Source: an uncultured Bacteroidota bacterium
GTDB lineage: Bacteria > Bacteroidota > Bacteroidia > Flavobacteriales > Flavobacteriaceae
Length of the DNA stretch: 61,294 nt
Reading direction: 5' to 3'
NCBI GenBank assembly: GCA_902514625.1
Contig: CABXRK010000004.1
Coordinates: forward strand, 1 to 61,294
This document shows, one piece after another, positions 36,231-45,722 of the stretch; position 1 is the first letter of the stretch, and each line of letters begins with the position of its first letter. The notes under the pieces were generated by a model. The model did not search any database. It was given only the letters and a program-made list of their open reading frames with translations, and had not been told where the DNA came from. Made by a program: the position numbers and the translations under genes.

Positions 36231-36608
36231 CTATTTTAATTCAACTTCTGCTCCAGCCTCTTCTAAAGATTTTTTCATACTTTCTGCTTCATCTTTAGAA
36301 ACACCTTCCTTTATTGGGCTTGGCGCATTATCAACAAGATCTTTTGACTCTTTAAGGCCAAGACCTGTAAGTTCTTTTACTAATTTAACAACAGCCAATT
36401 TTGAACCTCCGGCTGCAGATAAAATTACATCAAATTCAGATTTTTGCTCTGAATCAGCTTCGTCTGATCCAGAAGAAGGTCCAGCTACAGCAACAGCTGC
36501 TGCTGCTGGTTCAATACCATAATCATTTTTTAAAATATCAGCTAATTCATTAACTTCTTTAACTGATAAGTTAACTAACTTTTCTGCGAATTCTTTTAAA
36601 TCTGCCAT
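36231..36608 (-). CDS. rplL: 50S ribosomal protein L7/L12
   Basis: [39 protein letters not shown]. Confidence 0.98.
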   Translation of the reverse strand: MADLKEFAEKLVNLSVKEVNELADILKNDYGIEPAAAAVAVAGPSSGSDEADSEQKSEFDVILSAAGGSKLAVVKLVKELTGLGLKESKDLVDNAPSPIKEGVSKDEAESMKKSLEEAGAEVELK

Positions 36609-36668
36609 TTTCTAGTGTTTGAATTTTAAATATTAATTAATTGTTTTCATAAATTTATTCTCAGACAT

Positions 36669-37184
36669 TTAACGATCTGAAAGTGTTTTCAATATACCTG
36701 ATAATTGATTTCCACTCGATTTAAGAGCAGAAATTACATTTTTAGCAGGTGATTGAAGTAAGGAAATTATATCTCCTATAAGTTCCTCTTTTGATTTAAT
36801 AGAAACCAAACTATCAATTTGATTATCACCTAAGTAAATAGATTCCTCAACATAAGCTCCCTTAAGTATTGGTTTTTCATGTTTTCTTCTAAAGTTTTTA
36901 ATAACCTTTGCAGGTGCATTACCAACATTAGAAAACATTAAAGATGTATTACCTTTTAATACATCTTTAAATTCACTGAAATCTTTTTCACAAGATTCCA
37001 TAGCTCTTTCCAAAAGAGTGTTTTTGACAACAGACAATCTAATGCCAGCATTAAAACATGCTCTTCTCAATTCAGAAGTATTTTTAGAATTTAAACCAGC
37101 AATATCAGTAAAATAAAGCACTTTTGACTCAACCAAGTCATTAGCTAATTTATTAACCACTTCTGTTTTTTGTTCTTTAGTCAT
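36669..37184 (-). CDS. rplJ: 50S ribosomal protein L10
   Basis: MTKEQKTEVVNKLANDLVESKVLYFTDIAGLNSKNTSELRRACFNAGIRLSVVKNTLL. Confidence 0.97.
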   Translation of the reverse strand: MTKEQKTEVVNKLANDLVESKVLYFTDIAGLNSKNTSELRRACFNAGIRLSVVKNTLLERAMESCEKDFSEFKDVLKGNTSLMFSNVGNAPAKVIKNFRRKHEKPILKGAYVEESIYLGDNQIDSLVSIKSKEELIGDIISLLQSPAKNVISALKSSGNQLSGILKTLSDR

Positions 37185-37201
37185 TTACTCAATTATTTTA
37201 T

Positions 37202-37891
37202 TTATACTAAATTAGTATCAACAGCAATACCATAACTCATAGTACTTGACATAGAAATACTTTTAAGATAACTACCTTTAGTACTTGTTGGTTTTAATTT
37301 AATAACTGTTTTGATTAGTTCATCAGCATTTTCAAAAATTTTATCAGCAGAAAATGAAGCCTTAGCAATCGAGGAATGAATTATTCCATCTTTATCTACT
37401 TTAAAATCAATTTTACCACTCTTAATATCACTTATAGCTTTTTTAATATCCATCGTAACTGTACCGGTTTTAGGATTTGGCATTAATCCTCTAGGACCAA
37501 GAATTTTACCTAATGATCCTATTTTAGCCATTAAAGTTGGCATAGTTACAATTACATCTACGTCAGTCCATCCATCTTTAATTTTTTGTAAAAATTGATC
37601 TAAACCAATAAAATCCGCTCCACCTTCTTTTGCTTCATCTTCTTTATCTGGAGTCACTAATGCTAAAACTTTAACATTTTTACCTGTTCCATGAGGAAGT
37701 CTTACAATTCCTCTAACCATTTCATTAGCTTTTTTTGGATCTACTCCTAATCGAATAGCAAGATCAACAGATGCATCAAAATTAACCTTTGTAATTTCTT
37801 TAACTAATGAAGATGCTTCATTGAGAGAATATAACTTATTCTGATCTACCTTTGACATTAATTCCTTTTGTTTTTTTGTAAGTTTACCCAT
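37202..37891 (-). CDS. rplA: 50S ribosomal protein L1
   Basis: [16 protein letters not shown]...[16 protein letters not shown]...[15 protein letters not shown]. Confidence 0.98.
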   Translation of the reverse strand: MGKLTKKQKELMSKVDQNKLYSLNEASSLVKEITKVNFDASVDLAIRLGVDPKKANEMVRGIVRLPHGTGKNVKVLALVTPDKEDEAKEGGADFIGLDQFLQKIKDGWTDVDVIVTMPTLMAKIGSLGKILGPRGLMPNPKTGTVTMDIKKAISDIKSGKIDFKVDKDGIIHSSIAKASFSADKIFENADELIKTVIKLKPTSTKGSYLKSISMSSTMSYGIAVDTNLV

Positions 37892-37899
37892 TTCAATTT

Positions 37900-38343
37900 T
37901 TAATTATTATCAGGAAACTTTCCTGAAACTTTAAACCCCATAGATCTAGCTGTACCTGCAACCATTTTCATAGCTGACTCTATTTTAAAAGCATTTAAAT
38001 CTTGCATTTTATCTTCAGCTATTTTTTTTATTTGTTCCCAAGTAACTGAAGCTACTTTATTTCTATTAGGTTCTCCAGAACCTTTTTTTGTTTTGGCTGC
38101 TTCCATTAACTGAACAGCTGCAGGAGGAGTCTTAATTATAAAATCAAAAGATTTATCTTGATAAACAGATATAACAACTGGAAGTAATTTTCCAGGCTTA
38201 TCTTGTGTTCTCGCGTTAAATTGTTTACAAAATTCCATAATATTCACACCAGCAGCACCCAACGCTGGACCAACCGGAGGAGAAGGATTAGCAGCTCCAC
38301 CTCTAACTTGCACTTTTAAAACCTTTTCGACTTGTTTAGCCAT
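37900..38343 (-). CDS. rplK: 50S ribosomal protein L11
   Basis: [35 protein letters not shown]. Confidence 0.98.
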   Translation of the reverse strand: MAKQVEKVLKVQVRGGAANPSPPVGPALGAAGVNIMEFCKQFNARTQDKPGKLLPVVISVYQDKSFDFIIKTPPAAVQLMEAAKTKKGSGEPNRNKVASVTWEQIKKIAEDKMQDLNAFKIESAMKMVAGTARSMGFKVSGKFPDNN

Positions 38344-38379
38344 TTTTATTTTTTAAATTAAAAAATTATAATATAAATT

Positions 38380-38931
38380 TTATATTTTTTCAACTTGCAT
38401 ATAGCTTAATTCTAATGGTGTTTTTCTACCAAAAATCTTAACCATTACCTCAAGCTTTCTTTTTTCCTCATTAATATTTTCAATATTACCAGTAAATCCA
38501 TTAAATGGACCGTCAATGACTTTAATAGTCTCTCCAATAATAAAAGGAATAACTGCATGTTCTTTATTTAAAGCTAATTCATCAACCTTACCAAGCATTC
38601 TATTTACCTCTGATTTTCTTAAAGGAATAGGTTCACCCCTTTTAGTTTCTCCTAAGAATCCAATAACATTTGTAACAGATTTTATAATGTGAGGGATTTC
38701 TCCTATTAAGTTTGCCTTTATCATTATATATCCAGGAAAATAAACTTTCTCTTTACTAACCTTTTTGCCATTACGAATTTGAATAACTTTTTCAGTAGGA
38801 ACAAGAATATCCTCTATATAACTTTCAAAACCAAGTCTAGTTATTTCTGACATAATATAATCTTTTATCTTTGATTCTTTCCCGCTAACAGCCCTAATTA
38901 CATACCATTTTTTTTCAGTAGTTTCAACCAT
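38380..38931 (-). CDS. nusG: Transcription termination/antitermination protein NusG
   Basis: KKWYVIRAVSGKESKIKDYI...YFPGYIMIKANL...GPFNGFTGNIENINEEKRKLEVMVKIFGRKTPLELSYMQVEKI. Confidence 0.97.
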   Translation of the reverse strand: MVETTEKKWYVIRAVSGKESKIKDYIMSEITRLGFESYIEDILVPTEKVIQIRNGKKVSKEKVYFPGYIMIKANLIGEIPHIIKSVTNVIGFLGETKRGEPIPLRKSEVNRMLGKVDELALNKEHAVIPFIIGETIKVIDGPFNGFTGNIENINEEKRKLEVMVKIFGRKTPLELSYMQVEKI

Positions 38932-38934
38932 AAA

Positions 38935-39129
38935 TCAATTAATTAATTTAAAATAAATAGTAATAATTCTTGACAAAACCGTGTCTGCTCCCCAAATAGC
39001 AAGTGAAAAAAGCAAAGAAAAAACGAGAACTACAATAGTTAATCTTTGAAGTTCAGCAATAGGGGTCCAGGAAACATTATTTTTTAACTCTTCAAAAGAT
39101 TCTTTAATATAATTTATAACTGTAGACAT
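38935..39129 (-). CDS. secE: Preprotein translocase subunit SecE
   Basis: 64-aa single-TM protein next to nusG: YIKESFEELKNNVSWTPIAELQRLTIVVLVFSLLFSLAIWGAD. Confidence 0.93.
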   Translation of the reverse strand: MSTVINYIKESFEELKNNVSWTPIAELQRLTIVVLVFSLLFSLAIWGADTVLSRIITIYFKLIN

Positions 39130-39154
39130 TCTCTTTTTATTATCTCATTTTAAG

Positions 39155-39227
39155 CACGGGTTGAGAGACTCGAACTCCCGACACCTGGTTTTGGAGACCA
39201 GTGCTCTACCAACTGAGCTAAACCCGT
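39155..39227 (-). tRNA. tRNA-Trp(CCA)
   Basis: ACGGGTTTAGCTCAGTTGGTAGAGCACTGGTCTCCAAAACCAGGTGTCGGGAGTTCGAGTCTCTCAACCCGTG; anticodon CCA; complete cloverleaf arms. Confidence 0.97.
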
Positions 39228-39284
39228 TTTTAGTTAAAAATAAGTCTCTAAACAAACCCTATTTAATAATTAAAAACTTCCTTC

Positions 39285-40472
39285 CTAGTCTAAAATTTTT
39301 GTGACCTGACCAGCTCCAACTGTTCTGCCACCTTCTCTAATAGCAAATCTCAAACCAACACTTAAGGCTATTGGCTGAATCAAATCTACATTAATTGTCA
39401 AATTATCTCCAGGCATAACCATTTCAACTCCACTTGGTAAATTTATATTTCCAGTTACATCAGTTGTCCTAACATAAAATTGTGGACGATAATTATTATG
39501 GAATGGAGTATGTCTCCCTCCTTCTTCTTTTTTCAAAATATAGACTTCAGCTTCAAATTTTGCATGTGGCTTGACAGACCCTGGCTTACAAATAACCATT
39601 CCTCTTTTAATATCTGTCTTTTCAATGCCTCTTAACAATATTCCTACATTATCTCCTGCCTCTCCTCTATCTAATATTTTTCTAAACATTTCTACACCAG
39701 TAACTGTAGAACTTAATTTTTCAGCACCCATACCAATTATATCAACAGTATCAGATGAATTAAAAACTCCCGTTTCAATTCTACCAGTAGCAACAGTACC
39801 ACGACCAGTAATTGAAAAAACATCTTCAACTGGCATAAGAGCATCCTTTTCAACATCACGTTTTGGTAATTCAATCCATGAATCTACTTCAGTCATTAAT
39901 TTCATAACTGTATCTACCCATTTTTGTTCTCCATTTAAAGCTCCCAATGCGGAACCAAGAACGCATGGAGTATTATCACCATCATAATCATAAAAAGAAA
40001 GTAATTCTCTGACTTCCATTTCAACTAATTCAAGAAGTTCATCATCATCAACCATGTCTGCCTTATTTAAGAAAACGACAAGGCGAGGAACACCAACTTG
40101 ACGGCCCAATAAAATATGCTCTCTAGTTTGAGGCATTGGTCCATCAGTAGCAGCTACTACTAGAATTGCACCATCCATTTGGGCAGCACCAGTAACCATG
40201 TTTTTAACATAATCGGCGTGACCTGGACAATCTACATGAGCATAATGACGTTTTTCAGTTTGATATTCAACATGTGATGTGTTAATGGTTATTCCACGTT
40301 CTTTTTCTTCAGGAGCATTATCAATTTGATCAAAGCTTTTTGCTTCAGAAAAACCCGCATCAGCAAGAACCTTTGTTATTGCTGCTGTGAGAGTAGTTTT
40401 ACCATGATCTACGTGACCTATAGTTCCAATATTTAAATGTGGTTTTGAGCGGTCAAAAGTTTCTTTAGCCAT
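39285..40472 (-). CDS. tuf: Elongation factor Tu
   Basis: [38 protein letters not shown]...[25 protein letters not shown]. Confidence 0.99.
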   Translation of the reverse strand: MAKETFDRSKPHLNIGTIGHVDHGKTTLTAAITKVLADAGFSEAKSFDQIDNAPEEKERGITINTSHVEYQTEKRHYAHVDCPGHADYVKNMVTGAAQMDGAILVVAATDGPMPQTREHILLGRQVGVPRLVVFLNKADMVDDDELLELVEMEVRELLSFYDYDGDNTPCVLGSALGALNGEQKWVDTVMKLMTEVDSWIELPKRDVEKDALMPVEDVFSITGRGTVATGRIETGVFNSSDTVDIIGMGAEKLSSTVTGVEMFRKILDRGEAGDNVGILLRGIEKTDIKRGMVICKPGSVKPHAKFEAEVYILKKEEGGRHTPFHNNYRPQFYVRTTDVTGNINLPSGVEMVMPGDNLTINVDLIQPIALSVGLRFAIREGGRTVGAGQVTKILD

Positions 40473-40506
40473 AATTGATTTATTTCGTTATTATTTTAAG
40501 AGCTTG

Positions 40507-40514
40507 CAAATTTA
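40507..40514 (-). promoter_or_regulatory. Candidate -7 box (TAAATTTG) directly upstream of tuf
   Basis: Minus strand TAAATTTGC about 35 nt before the tuf ATG. Confidence 0.4.
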
Positions 40515-40632
40515 GAAAAAAAATTAATTAATACTTAACAATAATCATCTTTTTTTCATACTTAATGAACCTTATTTTATTATCAATTTTTATTTGTTAT
40601 TATTTTACTACATTGTATAAAAATTAAAAACC

Positions 40633-40986
40633 ATGAAAAAACTATTATTTATCTCAATATTTATAACTTCTTTCTTCTCTTTTTCACAAGATTTAACAGT
40701 AAATGGAATTCCTATTTCTGAATTGGATGCCCAATACATTAGAATAAATGCTGAAGTTAAATTGCTAAGACCATTTCAAGCTAAAATTTATGTTGACTAT
40801 GGACAAATTTCAAGGATAAAAGAAATAAAAAAAGGTTATGTCTTAGATGAAAATGGAAAGAAATTTGCCTTTAATGGAATTATGGGTGCAGTGAACCTTT
40901 TGATTGAAAACGGATATTTAATTGACCATGTTTATTACAATGGCGATGCTGAATCCGTCAACTATATTATGAAAAAGGTTAAATAA
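40633..40986 (+). CDS. Small secreted hypothetical protein
   Basis: Signal peptide MKKLLFISIFITSFFSFSQ; 117 aa; no family recognised. Confidence 0.7.
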   Translation: MKKLLFISIFITSFFSFSQDLTVNGIPISELDAQYIRINAEVKLLRPFQAKIYVDYGQISRIKEIKKGYVLDENGKKFAFNGIMGAVNLLIENGYLIDHVYYNGDAESVNYIMKKVK

Positions 40987-41046
40987 GTAAGTTTTATATT
41001 TAATGTATATGAAATCAATCCATAATTTATTTATTAGTTATAAGCT

Positions 41047-41721
41047 ATGAAAAAATTTTCCATTTTATTTGTTCTATTTTTCCCTATTATAACATTATCT
41101 CAAGAACCTGTTGAAGATATTTATGGTTATGTAAAAGTTTATTCAATCGAAGGTAAATTACAAAACGAAATCCACAGTAATATTCTAGAATGGATTGGAG
41201 AAAATTTTAAATCTCCTCAAGAATCAATTCAATTTAATGAGAAAAATAAAATTATCGTTGACCGTGACTTCAAAATGAGTCCAAAACTAATTCAGACATC
41301 ACAAAACACAACAACAAACTATAGAGTATCATCTACAATGGTGTTTCTTATAAAAGAAAATAGATTTCGTTTAGAAATGAAATTAAAAGATATTTATTCT
41401 TTTGATGGAAAAAAGAGAGAGCCTAACTCAACATGGGATATAGCAAGCAACCAAGTTGATGAAAATTATATAGGAAATCTTTTATTGGATGGATTTTTAA
41501 ACGTAAAACAATTTCGTAGATACAATCTAAATTATAGATCTGATTTAAAAGGGGATGTTAAATCAAAAAAAGCTTCAAAATATGTTGATAAAGAAATTAA
41601 AAAAGGTATTTACTTAAAAAGAGTTACTAAAGTAGCCAATGAATTAAATGATGAAATCATTTCTGTCTTTAACTCTATTGAACAGCATTTTAAAAACAAT
41701 TCATCTAATGATGACTGGTAA
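41047..41721 (+). CDS. Secreted protein with DUF4468 (TBP-like fold)-type region
   Basis: Signal peptide; NILEWIGENFKSPQESIQFNEKNKIIVDRDFKM pattern. Confidence 0.55.
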   Translation: MKKFSILFVLFFPIITLSQEPVEDIYGYVKVYSIEGKLQNEIHSNILEWIGENFKSPQESIQFNEKNKIIVDRDFKMSPKLIQTSQNTTTNYRVSSTMVFLIKENRFRLEMKLKDIYSFDGKKREPNSTWDIASNQVDENYIGNLLLDGFLNVKQFRRYNLNYRSDLKGDVKSKKASKYVDKEIKKGIYLKRVTKVANELNDEIISVFNSIEQHFKNNSSNDDW

Positions 41722-41831
41722 AAAAATATTAATTCTCATATGAAATTTCTTTATTAATTTTTTCATTTTTGTTGATTTATTTTATCCACTTTAAATATAC
41801 AAGTTAAAATTTAAACTGAATTAATCTATTG

Positions 41832-42302
41832 TTAATCTAAGTTCCTGCTGTATCCACTTATTATTGGAAAATATTCAAACGGAGCTTTGATGCCAACTTT
41901 TTCAACAGTCCTATTATTAAAATTAATTAATCGATTTGTAAAACCTCCATAAACGGAAACTTTTTCAAGTGAAAAAAAAGTGAACGACTCATTTAAAAGT
42001 TCATTTCTTTTTCCTCCTGGCGATATATTTTTTGCAGTTATTATGTTTGCATCCTCATTTTTATATCTTTCTATCAAAACTAATTTATCACCAGAGATAT
42101 TATAAGTCCATCCCAATGTATTGGATTCAGTTTCATTTACAAATTCACTATACTTTTTCGTAAAAGTTTTGATTTCATCTTCTGATTTATTTTTATTTAT
42201 TCTCAACTCGACAACTACGGTTACCTCATTTGGAATATATTTTTTATCTGTAGAATTACATCCAATTGTTGCAAATGAAATCAATAATATCAATTTTTTC
42301 AT
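41832..42302 (-). CDS. Lipoprotein with antibiotic-biosynthesis-monooxygenase-like region
   Basis: Lipobox FATIGCNSTDK; VVVELRINKNKSEDEIKTFTKKYSEFVNETESNTLGWTYNIS resembles ABM/quinol monooxygenase-like folds. Confidence 0.5.
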   Translation of the reverse strand: MKKLILLISFATIGCNSTDKKYIPNEVTVVVELRINKNKSEDEIKTFTKKYSEFVNETESNTLGWTYNISGDKLVLIERYKNEDANIITAKNISPGGKRNELLNESFTFFSLEKVSVYGGFTNRLINFNNRTVEKVGIKAPFEYFPIISGYSRNLD

Positions 42303-42399
42303 TAATTATTTTTTTTTATTAAGCATAAGTAACTGAAATAAATTTTATTACAAAGTATTATTATAAAAGTCAAATACTTGGAATTACCTTTAAAAAGTA

Positions 42400-42449
42400 G
42401 AGCCAATGCCGAGATTTGAACTCGGGACCTCTTCCTTACGAAGGAACGC
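42400..42449 (-). pseudogene. tRNA-Thr 3' fragment (pseudo-tRNA or attachment site); anticodon position reads CGT
   Basis: gagccaatgccgagatttgaactcgggacctcttccttac is identical over 40 bp to the 3' part of tRNA-Thr(GGT) at 46700..46739. The D-arm and acceptor 5' half are not recognisable. Confidence 0.9.
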
Positions 42450-42505
42450 ATGACATTCATCTTTTTATTACCGGAATGGACATTACTGGATTTAATGCTT
42501 TTTAA

Positions 42506-43396
42506 ATGTTTATATTTAATAAAGTTAAATTAATTATAATGAAATCAATTAATAAATTCACTCTCCTATTTATCATTAATAGCTTTTTATGTTTTTCGCA
42601 ATCAAATATTCCAATAAATGAATGGGCAGGAAAAACTATATTACTTATAGGTGCACATCCAGATGATGATCATCAATCACATGGGACATTGGCAATGCTA
42701 AAAGCAAATGAGAACAAAATCTTCATGGTGATTTTGACAACTGGAAACGTTGGCACTAAAGACCCTAATATAAGTAAAACGGATTTGTCTAAGATAAGAA
42801 GGCAAGAACAAATTGATGCTATTAAAGAAATTGGTCTTTTAGAAGAACATTATGTTAATCTAGGTTATGATGATGGTCGTCTAGAATTTGCTGATAAGGA
42901 AGAAGCAATAGGTAAACTAGTATATTATATTCGTAAGTTTAAACCTGATGTTCTGATGTCATTTGATCCAGGATTTAACTATCAGGTATGGCACAAGAGT
43001 GATCACCGTGCAGCAGCTTATCTAACAGCAGATGCCGTTAGAGCAGCAGAATGGCCTTTAATGTATGAAGGAGATATTATTCAACATAAATTGGACGCCC
43101 ATCTTGTTCCTGAATTTCTTTTTTACGGAGGCAATGTAAGTGACAAAAACACAACAGTAAACATTGATAAATATGTTAATCAAAGAGTAGAAGCAGGGAC
43201 CAAATATTTAAGTCAATGGTCAAGTGGGTGGTTCAACTATTTAGGCTCAGATATTGATAATTATCCAAAAGGAGAAAAAGAGAATGTTTACAAGAAAATA
43301 AGAGATAGAATAAAGGTGGTTAACGGAATATATGTTGAGCAATTTAGGCATTACAAAGGAATTCCAGATGGAATGGGAAGAAGACCAAGAGATTGA
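42506..43396 (+). CDS. PIG-L family deacetylase (secreted); start may be the internal ATG (MKSINKF)
   Basis: TILLIGAHPDDDHQSHGTLAMLK...VILTTGNVGTKD...RRQEQIDAIKEIGL. Confidence 0.9.
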   Translation: MFIFNKVKLIIMKSINKFTLLFIINSFLCFSQSNIPINEWAGKTILLIGAHPDDDHQSHGTLAMLKANENKIFMVILTTGNVGTKDPNISKTDLSKIRRQEQIDAIKEIGLLEEHYVNLGYDDGRLEFADKEEAIGKLVYYIRKFKPDVLMSFDPGFNYQVWHKSDHRAAAYLTADAVRAAEWPLMYEGDIIQHKLDAHLVPEFLFYGGNVSDKNTTVNIDKYVNQRVEAGTKYLSQWSSGWFNYLGSDIDNYPKGEKENVYKKIRDRIKVVNGIYVEQFRHYKGIPDGMGRRPRD

Positions 43397-43430
43397 ATTT
43401 TAATTAGATTTAAAGAATATTATTTCTATC
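43392..43430 (+). repeat. 39-bp direct repeat copy 1
   Basis: attgaattttaattagatttaaagaatattatttctatc; 38/39 identical to 45653..45691. Confidence 0.95.
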
Positions 43431-43469
43431 TATGATCTCTCTAATTAACTTTAGGGGTTTTTTATTGGT

Positions 43470-43496
43470 GGACCTTACGGTCCTAAGTTCGAACTT
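43470..43496. terminator. Hairpin (GGACC-TTAC-GGTCC) plus AAGTTCGAACTT palindrome and T-run between PIG-L and pspC genes
   Basis: Direct reading of ggaccttacggtcctaagttcgaacttttttaat between convergent genes. Confidence 0.4.
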
Positions 43497-43498
43497 TT

Positions 43499-45049
43499 TT
43501 AATCTTCACAACTAATACAACTAAGTCCTTCTTTTTCCATTTTCCAATAGTGGCCAAGCATATCATAATCCCACATATTATGAACATTTTTAATGTCGTA
43601 AATTAAGTCCTCTAAACTATGATCTAAGAAAACAACCATATCAATAGGTAATTCTAAAGTTAAATCTAATTCTTGCATGCGCCATTTTTGTGTAGCGATA
43701 GTGAAAAAGTCATCAAAAATCAGATTATCATTTTCTAGTGTAAATTCAAAACCAATTCCTTCTGCCATTTCTTTTGCTAGATGCTTTTCTTTACCCCTTC
43801 CAGTAGCTTCTTTAATTAAATTAAAATTATCATTTTTACTTTTTACAATATCTAATTCCATTCCAATACCGATTAAGTTATCTTCAAATGGAGTGACTTT
43901 AAATCCTTTTGTATCAAATATATTGTCTAACACTCTATTAACATCATTCATACTTAAATAGAGAGTGTCGCTTTCTGTAATTATATTTTCAATAATTGTG
44001 TTTTTTGCTTCTTCTTTAAATTCTAATGAAATATCTTTTACTGAATTAAGAAGAAAGAATATAGATGTTATCCATAAAACAAATATTCCTATTTTGTAAT
44101 TCATATGGATTTTGGTATTTTTAACTAATCTTAATCCAAATAGAATAACTGCAACAATTGGTATCCCAATGAAGAGAGAGAGCCATGTTGCTGATTTATT
44201 GTTAAAGAAATCATTGAATACATGGTCAACCATTGGATAGTTGTGAAATAAAATTTCTGCACCAGAGAACGCAAAAGAGAAAATAAGGAGAAGTAGGATT
44301 CCTCCAAATAAAATGCAAAAAATTCCAAAAAAACTTCCTGCAAATTTAAATACTCCTTTAATTACACGGATAAAAAAATCCACTATTTTTCTGAAAAAAC
44401 TATTTGCTCCAAACATTTCTTTAGTGAACTTCCTGTCAAAATCTCTTATTTTATCTTCTATTATATTTAATTCTTTTTTAATATTTTTTTCAATATTATT
44501 AATGTTTACTCTTTCACCTTTCATCTCTAATTTTTCAGCAGTAGTTTTAGCAGATGGAAGTACAATCCAGAACATTATATATAGAAATGGTGCTCCAGGG
44601 CCAATTAAAAATAACATCCCTATAAATATAATTCTACAGAAAAGGACATTTATATCAAAATAATGAGCCATTCCACGACAAACTCCACCAATCATTCTAT
44701 CTTCCTCATCTCTGAAAACTTTTCTTCTTTTTCCTTTTCTTAAGTCTTCTTCTTTATCCTGACTTTCCTGAGATTGCTCCTGCTCAATTTCATCATCATA
44801 TTGGCTAGGGTCACCCATTATTGTAGTTATTTCATTTATATCAGTAAGTGAAATCGCTTCTTTTTTATCTAATCGTTCCGTAAAAAGTTCAGCAATTCTT
44901 CCTTCAATATCTTTTAATATTTCATCTCCACCTTCTTCATTTTTAAAATGATTTTTAAGTGCATTTAGGTAATTGTTCAATGTTTCAAAAGCATTTTCAT
45001 CAATATGAAATACAATTCCTGCTAGGTTAACGTTTACAGTCTTATTCAT
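43499..45049 (-). CDS. PspC domain-containing membrane protein
   Basis: KVFRDEEDRMIGGVCRGMAHYFDINVLFCRIIFIGMLFLIGPGAPFLYIMFWIVLP; flavobacterial PspC N-terminal extension; adjacent to padR. Confidence 0.92.
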   Translation of the reverse strand: MNKTVNVNLAGIVFHIDENAFETLNNYLNALKNHFKNEEGGDEILKDIEGRIAELFTERLDKKEAISLTDINEITTIMGDPSQYDDEIEQEQSQESQDKEEDLRKGKRRKVFRDEEDRMIGGVCRGMAHYFDINVLFCRIIFIGMLFLIGPGAPFLYIMFWIVLPSAKTTAEKLEMKGERVNINNIEKNIKKELNIIEDKIRDFDRKFTKEMFGANSFFRKIVDFFIRVIKGVFKFAGSFFGIFCILFGGILLLLIFSFAFSGAEILFHNYPMVDHVFNDFFNNKSATWLSLFIGIPIVAVILFGLRLVKNTKIHMNYKIGIFVLWITSIFFLLNSVKDISLEFKEEAKNTIIENIITESDTLYLSMNDVNRVLDNIFDTKGFKVTPFEDNLIGIGMELDIVKSKNDNFNLIKEATGRGKEKHLAKEMAEGIGFEFTLENDNLIFDDFFTIATQKWRMQELDLTLELPIDMVVFLDHSLEDLIYDIKNVHNMWDYDMLGHYWKMEKEGLSCISCED

Positions 45050-45380
45050 CTTTTTTTGTTTTAGTGGTTAATCGTACTGCTTTTGCTAAATCTTTCCAAG
45101 TGCTATCTAATTCTATTAAAAATGTAATTCCTTTTTTGGTTAAAGAATAATATTTTCTTGGTGGTCCTGCACTAGACTCTTCCCAGCGGTATTGTAATAA
45201 TTCAGCATTTTTTAAGCGAGTAAGTAAGGGATATAGCGTTCCTTCCACTACTATCAATTTTGCTTTTTTTAGCTTTTCGATAATATCAGAAGGGTAGGCC
45301 TCACTATTTTTTAATATGGAAAGTATGCAGTATTCCAAAATCCCTTTTCGCATTTGTGATTGTGTATTCTCAATTTTCAT
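45042..45380 (-). CDS. PadR family transcriptional regulator (start revised to the MKIENTQSQ methionine)
   Basis: MRKGILEYCILSILKNSEAYPSDIIEKLKKAKLIVVEGTLYPLLTRLKNAELLQYRWEESSAGPPRKYYSLTKKG. Confidence 0.95.
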   Translation of the reverse strand: MKIENTQSQMRKGILEYCILSILKNSEAYPSDIIEKLKKAKLIVVEGTLYPLLTRLKNAELLQYRWEESSAGPPRKYYSLTKKGITFLIELDSTWKDLAKAVRLTTKTKKDE

Positions 45381-45384
45381 ACTG

Positions 45385-45392
45385 CAAATATA
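45385..45392 (-). promoter_or_regulatory. Candidate -7 box (TATATTTG) 4 nt before the padR ATG
   Basis: Minus strand TATATTTGCAGTATGAAAATTG. Confidence 0.45.
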
Positions 45393-45465
45393 TAAAAAAT
45401 ATAGAACTATGTATAACAAAGTACTATAAAAATTAAAAAGGGTAGTTTTTAACTAGTTTATTAAG

Positions 45466-45664
45466 AAATAAAAATGAACAAACAGGACTAGATATAATAC
45501 ATATACATTCATTTCCTGAAGGTTATATCTGGATGCAGAGTAATCATTTTACACAAATGGAAACCTCCATCAAGGTTTCCATCGCTAAAATACCTTGGAT
45601 AAAAAGTGCTTTTATTGGACATATAGCCGGTGTATTAATTAATAACAAACTAATTGAATTTTAA
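45466..45664 (+). pseudogene. C-terminal gene remnant, possibly tocopherol cyclase-like
   Basis: In-frame KNEQTGLDIIHIHSFPEGYIWMQSNHFTQMETSIKVSIAKIPWIKSAFIGHIAGVLINNKLIEF*; protein-like composition, but no complete upstream gene. Confidence 0.5.
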
Positions 45665-45691
45665 TTAGATTTAAAGAATAGTATTTCTATC
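45653..45691 (+). repeat. 39-bp direct repeat copy 2
   Basis: attgaattttaattagatttaaagaatagtatttctatc; one mismatch to 43392..43430. Confidence 0.95.
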
Positions 45692-45722
45692 GCTGTCGTG
45701 TAAATGATTTCGTCTAATAATA

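Noticed and set aside
39571-39987. 138-aa plus-strand ORF opposite tuf
   Set aside because: Antisense to a highly conserved gene with constrained codon usage; no support as coding.
44131-44663. ORFs 44131..44343 (-) and 44313..44663 (+) overlapping the PspC gene
   Set aside because: Alternative frames within a well-supported PspC CDS.
43499-45380. PspC plus PadR as a novel regulatory system
   Set aside because: This gene pair is a common, known arrangement in Bacteroidetes; only its location is unusual.
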